Source: Lacinutrix sp. C3R15 (GTDB lineage: Bacteria > Bacteroidota > Bacteroidia > Flavobacteriales > Flavobacteriaceae). From it: a stretch of DNA of 64,000 nucleotides. This document shows positions 17,709 to 24,583 of the stretch, one piece after another (position 1 is the stretch's first letter; each line of letters starts with the position of its first letter). The DNA lies in contig NZ_JAHKPZ010000030.1 of the NCBI RefSeq assembly GCF_018860825.1, positions 62,289 to 126,288 of the forward strand, written 5' to 3'. Both the position numbers and the translations under genes were made by a program. The notes under the pieces are model-generated. The model searched no databases. It had not been told where the DNA came from and saw only the letters and a list, made by a program, of their open reading frames with translations.

Positions 17709-18695
17709 TTAGTTGTTAATTACTTCTTTGCTTTTTAAATATTCAAAATACCGTAAAGTTCCTTTGCTACCAGAATTTACAAGATTGGTTTTATCTTGAT
17801 CTGTAAGGTTAAAATCTGTAGCAGAAATACCCAAATCATCAATAAAAACAGTTCTATCTACCAGATGGCTTTCTTCAAACAAATCAATATCTTGTGCATT
17901 CATTAAGGTGTCAAACAGGTGTTTTATATACCTAAATATCCACATGCCATATTTAAACTCTGCTTGATACATCATTTTTTTAAAGCCATGAATTTTTTCT
18001 GTGGCTAGTTTTTCTTCATTTTGGTTATCAAAACTTTCATATATTTTTTTAGGCTCTAAAAACAACCCTAAAGACTCTTGATGATATTCTACTGGGTTTT
18101 CATGAAAGCGAGGTTTATCAAAAAAAGATAAGGGATAATTAAAAATCACACCTCCATCTACATAAATATGATTGTTAGGAATATTATTAGAAAACTGCCA
18201 ACCTTTAAAGAAAAAAGGAATAGACATAGAAGCTCTAATAGCTTCTGCAACAATACAATCTGGAGTTTTATAATTAGAAAATTCGCAAATATTTTTAGTA
18301 TTTAAATCGGAAGCAAAAACAATAATTTCTTTGCATCCTGCTTTTTCAAAATCACTAAAAGTGGCTTTCTTAGGAAGACCTAACGAAGAAGCCGCATAGC
18401 ATTTATAAATAAATTGAAGAATAGCATCACCTGTATACAAACCATATTTAGTAAAAATCCGTAAAGGATTCCAGCCATTTTTAAAAGATTTAAAATCTAA
18501 CTGACGCATTAACGCTTCAATTTTAGCTGGAGATAATTGCAAAGCAATCATTAAAGCAACAATAGCTCCTGCTGAAGTTCCGGAGACACGTTTAATACCT
18601 TTATAAATACCTGCTTTGTCTAATTCTTTTAATGCACCTACATATGCAATACCTTTAACGCCTCCTCCTTTTAATGCTAAGTTGTTGATTTTCAT
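17709..18695 (-). CDS. Patatin-like phospholipase
   Basis: This encodes 328 residues. All patatin hallmarks are visible: the oxyanion-hole GGGVKG at 10-15, the nucleophile elbow GTSAG with Ser41, and the dyad Asp180 in VDGG. Patatins hydrolyse acyl esters of phospholipids, releasing free fatty acids. No signal peptide is present, so it acts inside the cell, perhaps at the inner membrane. It is the first gene of the minus-strand operon leading to the duplicated-domain protein and the DyP peroxidase, suggesting that released lipids are handled by the heme enzymes. That link is inference. Confidence 0.92.
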   Translation of the reverse strand: MKINNLALKGGGVKGIAYVGALKELDKAGIYKGIKRVSGTSAGAIVALMIALQLSPAKIEALMRQLDFKSFKNGWNPLRIFTKYGLYTGDAILQFIYKCYAASSLGLPKKATFSDFEKAGCKEIIVFASDLNTKNICEFSNYKTPDCIVAEAIRASMSIPFFFKGWQFSNNIPNNHIYVDGGVIFNYPLSFFDKPRFHENPVEYHQESLGLFLEPKKIYESFDNQNEEKLATEKIHGFKKMMYQAEFKYGMWIFRYIKHLFDTLMNAQDIDLFEESHLVDRTVFIDDLGISATDFNLTDQDKTNLVNSGSKGTLRYFEYLKSKEVINN

Positions 18696-18833
18696 ACCTA
18701 TAGTTTCAACTAAATTTACAATTTTTTATAATACAAATCATAAAAAAATAAATATAAACAACTAACAAACAGCTATTTACACGTATTTAGTCACTAGAAA
18801 GGCTATTAAATCGAAGGAAATATGTAGTAGCAA

Positions 18834-19616
18834 TTAGTCTTTTCTATTCTTTTCTTGAATTTTTCTAACAATATTAGCAGCTACTTTTCTAGGCATCAGT
18901 CTTGGTAAAGTTGCTAAAAACTTATTAAAAACACCTGGAATAGCAACAGGTTTTCCTTTTAGCATAGCTTTATACCCATAAGCTGCAACTTCTTTTGCAG
19001 AGGCCATATTAAAGGTAATTTTATTTTCTTTAGCATCTTCTGAAACTGTTTCTTGAAAAGCTGTTTTGGTTGGTCCAGGACATAAAGCGGTAACCGTAAC
19101 TTCTGTATCTTTTAACTCACAGGCAATGGCCTCAGAAAAAGAAAGCATATAGCCTTTAGAAGCATAATAAATAGACATTAATGGTCCTGGTTGAAATGCT
19201 GCCAACGAGGACATATTTAATATTTTACCAGAATTACGAGCAACCATACCTTTTAAAACTAGTTTCGTTAAATGAGTTGTGGTCATAACATGCACATGCA
19301 ACATAGCAGATTCACGTTGCCAATTGGTTTCATAAAAATTGCCAAACAAACCAAAACCTGCATTATTTACAAGTACATCAATTGGAGTGTTATTTATATC
19401 ATCCATGATTTCCTGGGCAATATTTGGAATACTTAAATCTTTAGCAAGTGTAATTACTTCAACTTTAAAATCATGTACTAACTGGGTTTTAACTTTAGCC
19501 AAACTATCTGCGTTAATATCTACTAAAATTAATTTATAGGCATCTTTGGCTAACAAAAGGGTTAATTCATAGCCTAATCCTGATGCTGCTCCTGTTATTA
19601 ATGCGGTTTTGGTCAT
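18834..19616 (-). CDS. Short-chain dehydrogenase/reductase
   Basis: This encodes 260 residues of a classical SDR. The nucleotide-binding TGAASGLG is at 8-15, NNAG at 84-87, the catalytic Ser in NMSSLA near 136-137 and the YxxxK pair at Tyr150/Lys154. Asp33 after the second strand (LVDIN) suggests NAD(H) preference. The LCPGPTKTAF motif after the catalytic site is typical of the DltE/SadH-like subgroup. The substrate is unknown. It lies 18 bases downstream of the saccharopine-dehydrogenase-like gene, so the two are probably one operon. Confidence 0.9.
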   Translation of the reverse strand: MTKTALITGAASGLGYELTLLLAKDAYKLILVDINADSLAKVKTQLVHDFKVEVITLAKDLSIPNIAQEIMDDINNTPIDVLVNNAGFGLFGNFYETNWQRESAMLHVHVMTTTHLTKLVLKGMVARNSGKILNMSSLAAFQPGPLMSIYYASKGYMLSFSEAIACELKDTEVTVTALCPGPTKTAFQETVSEDAKENKITFNMASAKEVAAYGYKAMLKGKPVAIPGVFNKFLATLPRLMPRKVAANIVRKIQEKNRKD

Positions 19617-19634
19617 GTAATAATATAATATAAA

Positions 19635-20837
19635 TTAATTTCCGTCTACATAATCCTGTAAATAGGAATATCTTTCTGTAAGTTTTTTGTTTTGGGTAAT
19701 TCTTGCTCGTTTTAATCTACCACGTTTATCATTATTAAAAAATGCTGGAATTACATGTTCTAGAAACATTTCTCCAAAACCTTCACTGGCATCTTTTGGT
19801 AGTTCGCAAGGTAAATTATCTACAGCCATAACTGTTATTGCATTTGGTGCATCAAAGGCTACTTCTTTTTCGGTTTCTGCATCATAACCATAAAATGGAT
19901 CTGCAATGGTAGATGCTTTTAATGTAGAAGCCACAGGACCATCTACATCACAAGATATATCTGCTACTAAATTAATACGGAAATCTGGTGATTTTGCATC
20001 TTCACGTGTAAATAAATATGGTGCATTATTACCATAAAAATGTCCTGCTATAAAATAATCGGTTTCTTTTGCGTAAGGCATAAAATTGCTTTCATAACCT
20101 GTTGGATCTTTATAAAAAGCCCATTTATCTCCTACTTTGCCATCTTTGCGTTTTGCATATTCCATAACATCTGCCATAACATAAACAGGCTCTGTAAATG
20201 CAGAAGTTAAATACAGTGCGTCACTTATTTGTTTTATTTTTAAATGGTCTAGTATTTCTTTTGCACCAAGAGCTACTTTTCCTGTTCCTGTAAGTAGTAT
20301 TTTAATATTTGGTATGGTAATTTTATCTAATGCTGCTTTTACTGCATCTAGGTCTGCTAATGTTTCTACTTTGGGTAAGTTAAATAAACCATCGCGTAAA
20401 CCTAATGCTCTAAAGCCATTGTAAGCACCTACTAATCCTGCATAACGACCAAAACCAATAAGTCTTGCTCCACTTTGTTTTACAATGGTTTCGTGGTCAT
20501 ACATTTCTATGTTTTTTTCTAGCATGGCTAAAAGTAACTTACGGTTGTATGGTTGCTTTTTTATGGTATGCGAAAAAAAGAAATACTTTTTATTGGGTAT
20601 TAAATTTTCAATAGGTACTTCTTTTACTCCAATCATAACATCTGCATCTGACACGTCATCTGTTACTTCAAATCCTAATGCTTTGTATGCTGCATCTGGA
20701 AATACTCTAATATCACTTGATTCTACAACAAATTCTGCTTGAGGGAATTGTGCACGAGCTTCTGCTAGTTTTTCTGGTGAAAAAACAACACGTCTGTCTG
20801 GTGGGTTTTTTCGTTCTTTTATGATTGCGAATTTCAT
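19635..20837 (-). CDS. Saccharopine dehydrogenase-like NAD(P)-dependent oxidoreductase
   Basis: This encodes 400 residues. The N-terminus (FAIIKERKNPPDRRVVFSP) matches the alanine dehydrogenase/transhydrogenase fold; GFGRYAGLVGAYNG and LLTGTGKVALGAKEIL suit dinucleotide binding; VADISCDVDGPVASTL and AVDNLPCELPKDASEGFG are features of lysine-forming (LYS1-type) saccharopine dehydrogenases. It could act in lysine degradation or a related amino-acid conversion. No lysine pathway partner lies nearby except the SDR downstream. Assignment to the family is good; the exact reaction is uncertain. Confidence 0.8.
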   Translation of the reverse strand: MKFAIIKERKNPPDRRVVFSPEKLAEARAQFPQAEFVVESSDIRVFPDAAYKALGFEVTDDVSDADVMIGVKEVPIENLIPNKKYFFFSHTIKKQPYNRKLLLAMLEKNIEMYDHETIVKQSGARLIGFGRYAGLVGAYNGFRALGLRDGLFNLPKVETLADLDAVKAALDKITIPNIKILLTGTGKVALGAKEILDHLKIKQISDALYLTSAFTEPVYVMADVMEYAKRKDGKVGDKWAFYKDPTGYESNFMPYAKETDYFIAGHFYGNNAPYLFTREDAKSPDFRINLVADISCDVDGPVASTLKASTIADPFYGYDAETEKEVAFDAPNAITVMAVDNLPCELPKDASEGFGEMFLEHVIPAFFNNDKRGRLKRARITQNKKLTERYSYLQDYVDGN

Positions 20838-20855
20838 TGAAAATTTATTTTTTCA

Positions 20856-20873
20856 TTCTCACGAAAGTGGGAA
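20856..20873. repeat. Small TTCCCAC-type palindrome
   Basis: TTCTCAC-GAAA-GTGGGAA is an inverted repeat with one mismatch, like the palindromes at 26864-26881 and 28731-28750. It lies just upstream of the saccharopine-dehydrogenase-like gene in a 332-base gap that also holds repeat copy C and a tmRNA promoter candidate. Confidence 0.4.
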
Positions 20874-20971
20874 CCTTATGGTTATACTATTGCATTTATT
20901 ATTCCCATGAATTCACGAATATTTGTCAGGAATATATGGTTGGAATAATTTTTGCACTAAAGTAATAGGAA

Positions 20972-21004
20972 TTGCAAGGTTATACAAACTTTTTAATAAC
21001 TTTG
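20972..21004 (+). promoter_or_regulatory. Probable tmRNA promoter
   Basis: TTG at 20972-20974 and TAACTTTG at 20997-21004 are spaced by 22 bases, within the range for Bacteroidota promoters. Transcription from here would give a precursor with a leader of about 160 bases that includes repeat copy C before the mature tmRNA. A nearer promoter was not found. Confidence 0.45.
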
Positions 21005-21039
21005 CATTTGTAAACCGATGCTTTTGCTTAGGTTTGCTC

Positions 21040-21148
21040 GCGTTAAGGATGGAGGCATTGTTGAAGCTCTTTTTTGTTTTTTTCAAAAAAAAGCGACTGC
21101 CGAAAGCCTGACCTATTTTTGCCCTTAAAAGTAAAAATGGGTAACGCC
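21040..21148 (-). repeat. Dispersed flavobacterial repeat, copy C (inverted)
   Basis: It begins gcgttaaggatgga, contains gaagctctttttt and cgaaagcctgacc, and ends gggtaacgcc, the reverse orientation of copy A. It lies between the tmRNA promoter candidate and the mature tmRNA 5' end. Confidence 0.6.
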
Positions 21149-21169
21149 CAAATTATCAGGATTAAAAAC

Positions 21170-21560
21170 GGGGTCGACTGGTTTTGACAGCGAGATTAAT
21201 GAAACGGTAAGCACGTCGAGTAATGAAATTATACTCGTAAATACTTATTTCAACTTTTTAAACGGCGAGAATAACTACGCTTTAGCTGCCTAATCTGAAT
21301 TATAGTAAGATTAAGCCTCGTCCTACTAGGTAGGAAAGCTGAATGTCTCTTGAAAGCCTTGGTTAATGGCGTTCTTTTTGAGGCATCGTAAAAATTGACT
21401 ATGATGGTGTAGCGCTTTGATGCACTTTCGAGATAAAAAAGATAAGTTGTAAGTGGGTTGTCTTTAACCAGCTTGCAATCGAAAACCCAAGAAAAGAATA
21501 AACGTGTAGAAAGCCCTTTGGTTACTTGTTTGGACGAGAGTTCGATTCTCTCCGACTCCA
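21170..21560 (+). ncRNA. ssrA: Transfer-messenger RNA
   Basis: The 5' end ggggtcgac pairs with the 3' end cgactcc through a tRNA-like acceptor stem (one G-U pair), and a T-arm GAGTTCGATTCTC is present near 21537-21549. The tag frame starts at GGC 21264 and ends at TAA 21291-21293, encoding GENNYALAA, the expected Bacteroidota form ending in the ALAA degron. tmRNA rescues stalled ribosomes and marks the product for proteolysis. The 3' CCA is not encoded after the discriminator A and must be added. Length is about 391 bases. Confidence 0.96.
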
Positions 21561-21567
21561 CTTTTAC

Positions 21568-21607
21568 AAGCCTTAACAATCTATAATACAGATAGTTGAG
21601 GCTTTTT
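21568..21607 (+). terminator. tmRNA terminator
   Basis: AAGCCTTAAC pairs with GTTGAGGCTT (one G-U), followed by T residues, starting 8 bases after the tmRNA. It abuts the 3' end of the convergent SHOCT gene. Confidence 0.75.
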
Positions 21608-22061
21608 ACTGATTAAGGATTTTAGTTTTTTCCTTTTGATATTCTTCTTTAGTAATGGTACCATTATCAAGAAAATCTTTTAAAGTTTTTAAAAGTTCGT
21701 ATTTTTTTTGAAATTTATTATTTGCTAATTCAAGTTTTACTTTAGGTATCAACTCATTATTTGCTAATGCATCATCAATATTTATATAAAACTCTTTTCT
21801 ATATATTAAAAAAGATAAACTTACTGGATCAGAATTAGTATTGATACTTTTTACAACAACTTCTTTATCTATAAAATTTTTATTAGAAATCAATGTAGTT
21901 CTTTCTTTGTCTTTAAAAATAGCTTTCCAGCCTAAATGACTCAAAGGACTACCTATTCTTAATGTATCTCCTTCTTTAAATATAATTCCTGAAGTAGATT
22001 TATAACTTTCTTGACCGTAACTTAAAGAAACAAAAAGTAAGGCTATTATTAATTTATTCAT
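21606..22061 (-). CDS. Exported protein with C-terminal SHOCT-like motif
   Basis: This encodes 151 residues with a signal peptide (about 1-16, ending SYGQE). The last 30 residues (LKDFLDNGTITKEEYQKEKTKIL) match the SHOCT pattern, a short helix pair found at the C-terminus of many bacterial proteins and thought to mediate oligomerisation. The middle part (GDTLRIGSPLSHLGWKAIF) is unassigned. Its 3' end meets the tmRNA terminator. Function unknown. Confidence 0.65.
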   Translation of the reverse strand: MNKLIIALLFVSLSYGQESYKSTSGIIFKEGDTLRIGSPLSHLGWKAIFKDKERTTLISNKNFIDKEVVVKSINTNSDPVSLSFLIYRKEFYINIDDALANNELIPKVKLELANNKFQKKYELLKTLKDFLDNGTITKEEYQKEKTKILNQ

Positions 22062-22163
22062 ATTAAATTGATTTAGATAAAACTAGTTATTTCTTTTGTA
22101 ATACACCTGTTCTTCCTAGCCTACTTTTTTTATATTTAAAATATAATTAAGAAATTAAAATCC

Positions 22164-22192
22164 ACAAAAAAACCTCTCCGTTTGGAGAGGCT
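22164..22192 (-). terminator. Terminator of the rhodanese lipoprotein gene
   Basis: CCTCTCC-GTTT-GGAGAGG forms a perfect 7-bp stem, followed on the minus strand by a run of seven T. It lies directly past the rhodanese stop codon. Confidence 0.8.
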
Positions 22193-22197
22193 TTTTA

Positions 22198-22590
22198 CTA
22201 TTCTGTAACTGTTAACCCTTGGTGTTTCCATCGAGAAATACCTCCTTGTAAATCATATATTTTTGTAAAACCTGCATCTTCTAGTTTCTTTGCGCATTTT
22301 GCGCTTCTTCCTCCAGAATGACAATATAATAAAACGGGTTTTTCTTTATCTAGTTTTAAGATATCCTGATCAAAAGTTGGTGACAAAAAGTCTATATTTT
22401 GTGCATTGGCTATATAACCACTTTTAAATTCTTTGGGTGTTCTTACATCTACCAATTGCACTTGATCCATCTTTAAAAGCGATTGCATTTCTTGCGTAGT
22501 AATTACTTTTATGTTTGTTGTATCTTTTTCTTTACAACTAAAACTTGTTAAAGCTAACACTGTTATTAATAGTATGGATATGCGTTTCAT
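22198..22590 (-). CDS. Rhodanese-like lipoprotein
   Basis: This encodes 130 residues. A lipoprotein signal ends in a lipobox (TSFSC, Cys19). The rhodanese domain (about 33-128) has VDVRTPKEF and the active-site loop LLYCHSGGRSAKC with the catalytic Cys. Rhodaneses transfer sulfane sulfur or act as sulfur carriers. This one would sit at the periplasmic face. It follows a cytosolic rhodanese gene by 13 bases, so the pair is an operon with cytoplasmic and exported versions of the same domain. Confidence 0.88.
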   Translation of the reverse strand: MKRISILLITVLALTSFSCKEKDTTNIKVITTQEMQSLLKMDQVQLVDVRTPKEFKSGYIANAQNIDFLSPTFDQDILKLDKEKPVLLYCHSGGRSAKCAKKLEDAGFTKIYDLQGGISRWKHQGLTVTE

Positions 22591-22603
22591 TGGTTTGTAA
22601 TTT

Positions 22604-22915
22604 TTAATTAGTTACTTCTCCTGTCCAATCGTTAAATCCGCCAAGTAAATTATGTGTTTCTGTAAAACCTAACTGATTCATAATGGCACATGCTTGTGCA
22701 CTTCTACCTCCTGATCTACAATATACGTAAAAGGTCTTACTTTTATCTAATGCTTCTACTTGATTTATAAATTCTTGTCCTTTATAAATATCAATTTTTA
22801 TAGCATTAGGTATAATACCTTCATCGGTTTCCTCTTCGGTTCTTACATCTAATATTACTGCATTTTCATCTTTAGCTAATGCTTCTGCCCACTCTTCTTG
22901 TGTTAAATCTGCCAT
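22604..22915 (-). CDS. Cytosolic rhodanese domain protein
   Basis: This encodes 103 residues, a single rhodanese domain with ILDVRTEEE and the active-site loop YVYCRSGGRSAQAC carrying the catalytic Cys. There is no signal peptide. A TAATTTTG promoter element lies about 17 bases before the start. It is the first gene of a two-gene operon with the rhodanese lipoprotein. Sulfur-transfer activity is expected; the acceptor is unknown. Confidence 0.88.
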   Translation of the reverse strand: MADLTQEEWAEALAKDENAVILDVRTEEETDEGIIPNAIKIDIYKGQEFINQVEALDKSKTFYVYCRSGGRSAQACAIMNQLGFTETHNLLGGFNDWTGEVTN

Positions 22916-22931
22916 TTTTACTTTTTTTTTA

Positions 22932-22939
22932 CAAAATTA
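22932..22939 (-). promoter_or_regulatory. Probable rhodanese operon promoter (-7 element)
   Basis: The minus strand reads TAATTTTG, an exact TAnnTTTG match, 17 bases upstream of the start codon of the cytosolic rhodanese. Confidence 0.45.
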
Positions 22940-22961
22940 ATATTTCTTTAGTTACTAGACG

Positions 22962-22999
22962 AAAAAAAATCTGAAGTATTACTACTTCAGATTTTTTTT
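22962..22999 (-). terminator. Terminator of the redoxin gene
   Basis: AATCTGAAGTA-TTAC-TACTTCAGATT is a perfect 11-bp stem flanked by A and T runs, 19 bases past the redoxin stop codon. Confidence 0.85.
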
Positions 23000-23017
23000 A
23001 TTCACATAAAGCTACAC

Positions 23018-23638
23018 TTATACTTTTATAGTACAACCTATTGCTCTTGTTTCTTTTTCTTCAACTTCTTTACCTAGTAATAAAGCATCTACGGCATTTT
23101 CAACATATTTTTTGCTAACCGAAGCTTCATCCTGGTAATTATCATCTATTGCACCAATATACTTTACTTGGTTTCCTTTTTTTGTTTTTTGAAGAACATA
23201 TACATGCGGTGTTTTTGTTGCACCATATTGCGGATATATTTTTTGACCTTCATCTTTTAAGTACGGAAACGTAAATCCTTTTGCTTTAGCTCTTGCTTGC
23301 ATTGCCTCCAGGCGATCTCCTGGCTGCACATCTGTATTGTTTGGCATAATTGCTATTACAGGATATCCTTTGTCTGCATATTTTTTATTTAAAGCCTCTA
23401 TTCTATCTTCATAGGCTACTGCATAAGGACAAGTATTACATGTAAATATTACAATAAAGCCTTTAGCGTCTGTATAATCTGCCAAAGAAACCATTTTTCC
23501 ATCAATGTTTTTTAAAGAAAAATCGGTAGCGATATCACCAATCTTATAACCCGAATGTACACTTACCTTACTTACAGTAAATGCACTTATTAGCAAAACT
23601 ATTGCTAATGCAGAAACGATTTTAATTGCCTTTTTCAT
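23018..23638 (-). CDS. Exported thioredoxin-fold (redoxin) protein
   Basis: This encodes 206 residues with a signal peptide (about 1-22). The AhpC/TSA-like redoxin fold has the motif FTCNTCPYAVAYEDR, giving a CxxC pair in the active-site position, and later KTPHVYVLQKTKKG with the cis-Pro. Proteins of this type are periplasmic thiol-disulfide or peroxiredoxin-like enzymes. It lies 12 bases downstream of a TlpA-type gene in the same operon, suggesting shared periplasmic redox work. Confidence 0.88.
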   Translation of the reverse strand: MKKAIKIVSALAIVLLISAFTVSKVSVHSGYKIGDIATDFSLKNIDGKMVSLADYTDAKGFIVIFTCNTCPYAVAYEDRIEALNKKYADKGYPVIAIMPNNTDVQPGDRLEAMQARAKAKGFTFPYLKDEGQKIYPQYGATKTPHVYVLQKTKKGNQVKYIGAIDDNYQDEASVSKKYVENAVDALLLGKEVEEKETRAIGCTIKV

Positions 23639-23650
23639 TTGTATGTTTTT

Positions 23651-24184
23651 TTAATTAATAAATCTATTGACTTCCGTTTTTAACTCCTCATAGTTAAATG
23701 ATTGCTCATAAAACGCACGTTTTTCTTTATTATAAATAAGGGTTGCTGGTATTGCACCAGACCACTCTTCACTTACTTTAGGAATCCACGAATTTGAATC
23801 TGGATCGTTTAAAGCTACTACTTTAGATTTTAATTTATGCTTCTGCATAAATGGAATTAGTTTTTTTTGGTATTGCTTCGGAAAATCTAAACTTACCAAT
23901 AACACGACTACATTTTTATTTTTATAATTTTCATGTATTGCTTCAAAATAAGGCAACTCTTTAATACAAGGTGCACACCAGGTAGCCCAAAAGTTTACTA
24001 CATATACTTTATCGTCTTTAATATTTAAAAATTTTTCAAAAGCATTAAAGTCATATTCTTCTACAATTGGTTTATCTTCTAAAACATACTCCTTCTCTTT
24101 AGTAGAAGTAATTTCTTGGGGTTTGTTTTCATTTTTACAATTTAAAAACAAAACAAACACAATAAATAAAACTCTTATATTCAT
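23651..24184 (-). CDS. TlpA-like thioredoxin lipoprotein
   Basis: A thioredoxin-fold protein of about 177 residues. The frame is open from 24232, but the ATG at 24184 (MNIRVLFIVFVLFLNCK) gives a clean lipoprotein signal with lipobox FLNC, so I choose it. The active site is WATWCAPCIKELPYF, a WCxxC motif as in TlpA/ResA reductases, followed by the GAIPATLIY cis-Pro motif. It is predicted to be a membrane-anchored disulfide reductase, first gene of a two-gene operon with the redoxin. Confidence 0.88.
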   Translation of the reverse strand: MNIRVLFIVFVLFLNCKNENKPQEITSTKEKEYVLEDKPIVEEYDFNAFEKFLNIKDDKVYVVNFWATWCAPCIKELPYFEAIHENYKNKNVVVLLVSLDFPKQYQKKLIPFMQKHKLKSKVVALNDPDSNSWIPKVSEEWSGAIPATLIYNKEKRAFYEQSFNYEELKTEVNRFIN

Positions 24185-24321
24185 AACTATAAAAATATAC
24201 ATTAGTAAATAGAACCTACAGAGCTTTAACAAAAATTTAATGGAATGTGTAAGCTATTAGCTCCTTTACAGTATTGCTTTTTCAACAACTACTATTTTCG
24301 TGACTTTTTTTTTATAAAATA

Positions 24322-24352
24322 TTGTTATTTAATATTTAGATTTATATATTTG
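24322..24352 (+). promoter_or_regulatory. Promoter of the trp operon
   Basis: TTG (24322-24324) and TATATTTG (24345-24352) are separated by 20 bases, an excellent match to the Bacteroidota -33/-7 pair. The predicted start, near 24359, lies about 10 bases before the leader-peptide ATG. Confidence 0.75.
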
Positions 24353-24368
24353 ACTCAAATTCATAACA

Positions 24369-24431
24369 ATGAACATATTCTTAAATAATACTTGGTGGTG
24401 GAACTCTCGAAAAACAATCTTCGTGAACTAA
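24369..24431 (+). CDS. trpL: trp leader peptide
   Basis: This 20-codon ORF reads MNIFLNNTWWWNSRKTIFVN, with three consecutive Trp codons at 24393-24401 and the stop TAA at 24429-24431. It follows the trp promoter and precedes a strong terminator and trpE. Three Trp in 20 residues is far above chance and is the hallmark of ribosome-mediated attenuation. Ribosomes short of charged tRNA-Trp would stall on these codons. Confidence 0.9.
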   Translation: MNIFLNNTWWWNSRKTIFVN

Positions 24432-24497
24432 CGCTATACCGTATATTTAAATAAAAATACTTTAAAAGGCTTGTCATTCACGACAAGCCTTTTTTTA
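24421..24497 (+). promoter_or_regulatory. trp attenuator: terminator and competing antiterminator
   Basis: The terminator stem is AAGGCTTGTC (24466-24475) with GACAAGCCTT (24482-24491), then eight T. The competing antiterminator pairs TCGTGAA (24421-24427), at the end of the leader ORF, with TTCACGA (24477-24483), which covers the loop and the first two bases of the terminator 3' arm. A ribosome stalled at the Trp codons leaves 24421-24427 free, favouring readthrough; one at the stop codon covers it, favouring termination. The rest of the 24185-24583 gap shows nothing else recognisable. Confidence 0.85.
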
Positions 24498-24583
24498 TTC
24501 TAAACTTGTTTTTAGAATGTAATAAAAAAAACAAAAGATCTCTTAAAAAAAAGAGATACTGATATAAATTCAGCAAATAAAAA

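Noticed and set aside
21250-21579. Minus-strand ORF of 109 codons
   Set aside because: It lies entirely over the tmRNA and its product (with SRTRLNLT) is antisense to the tRNA-like end; no gene support.
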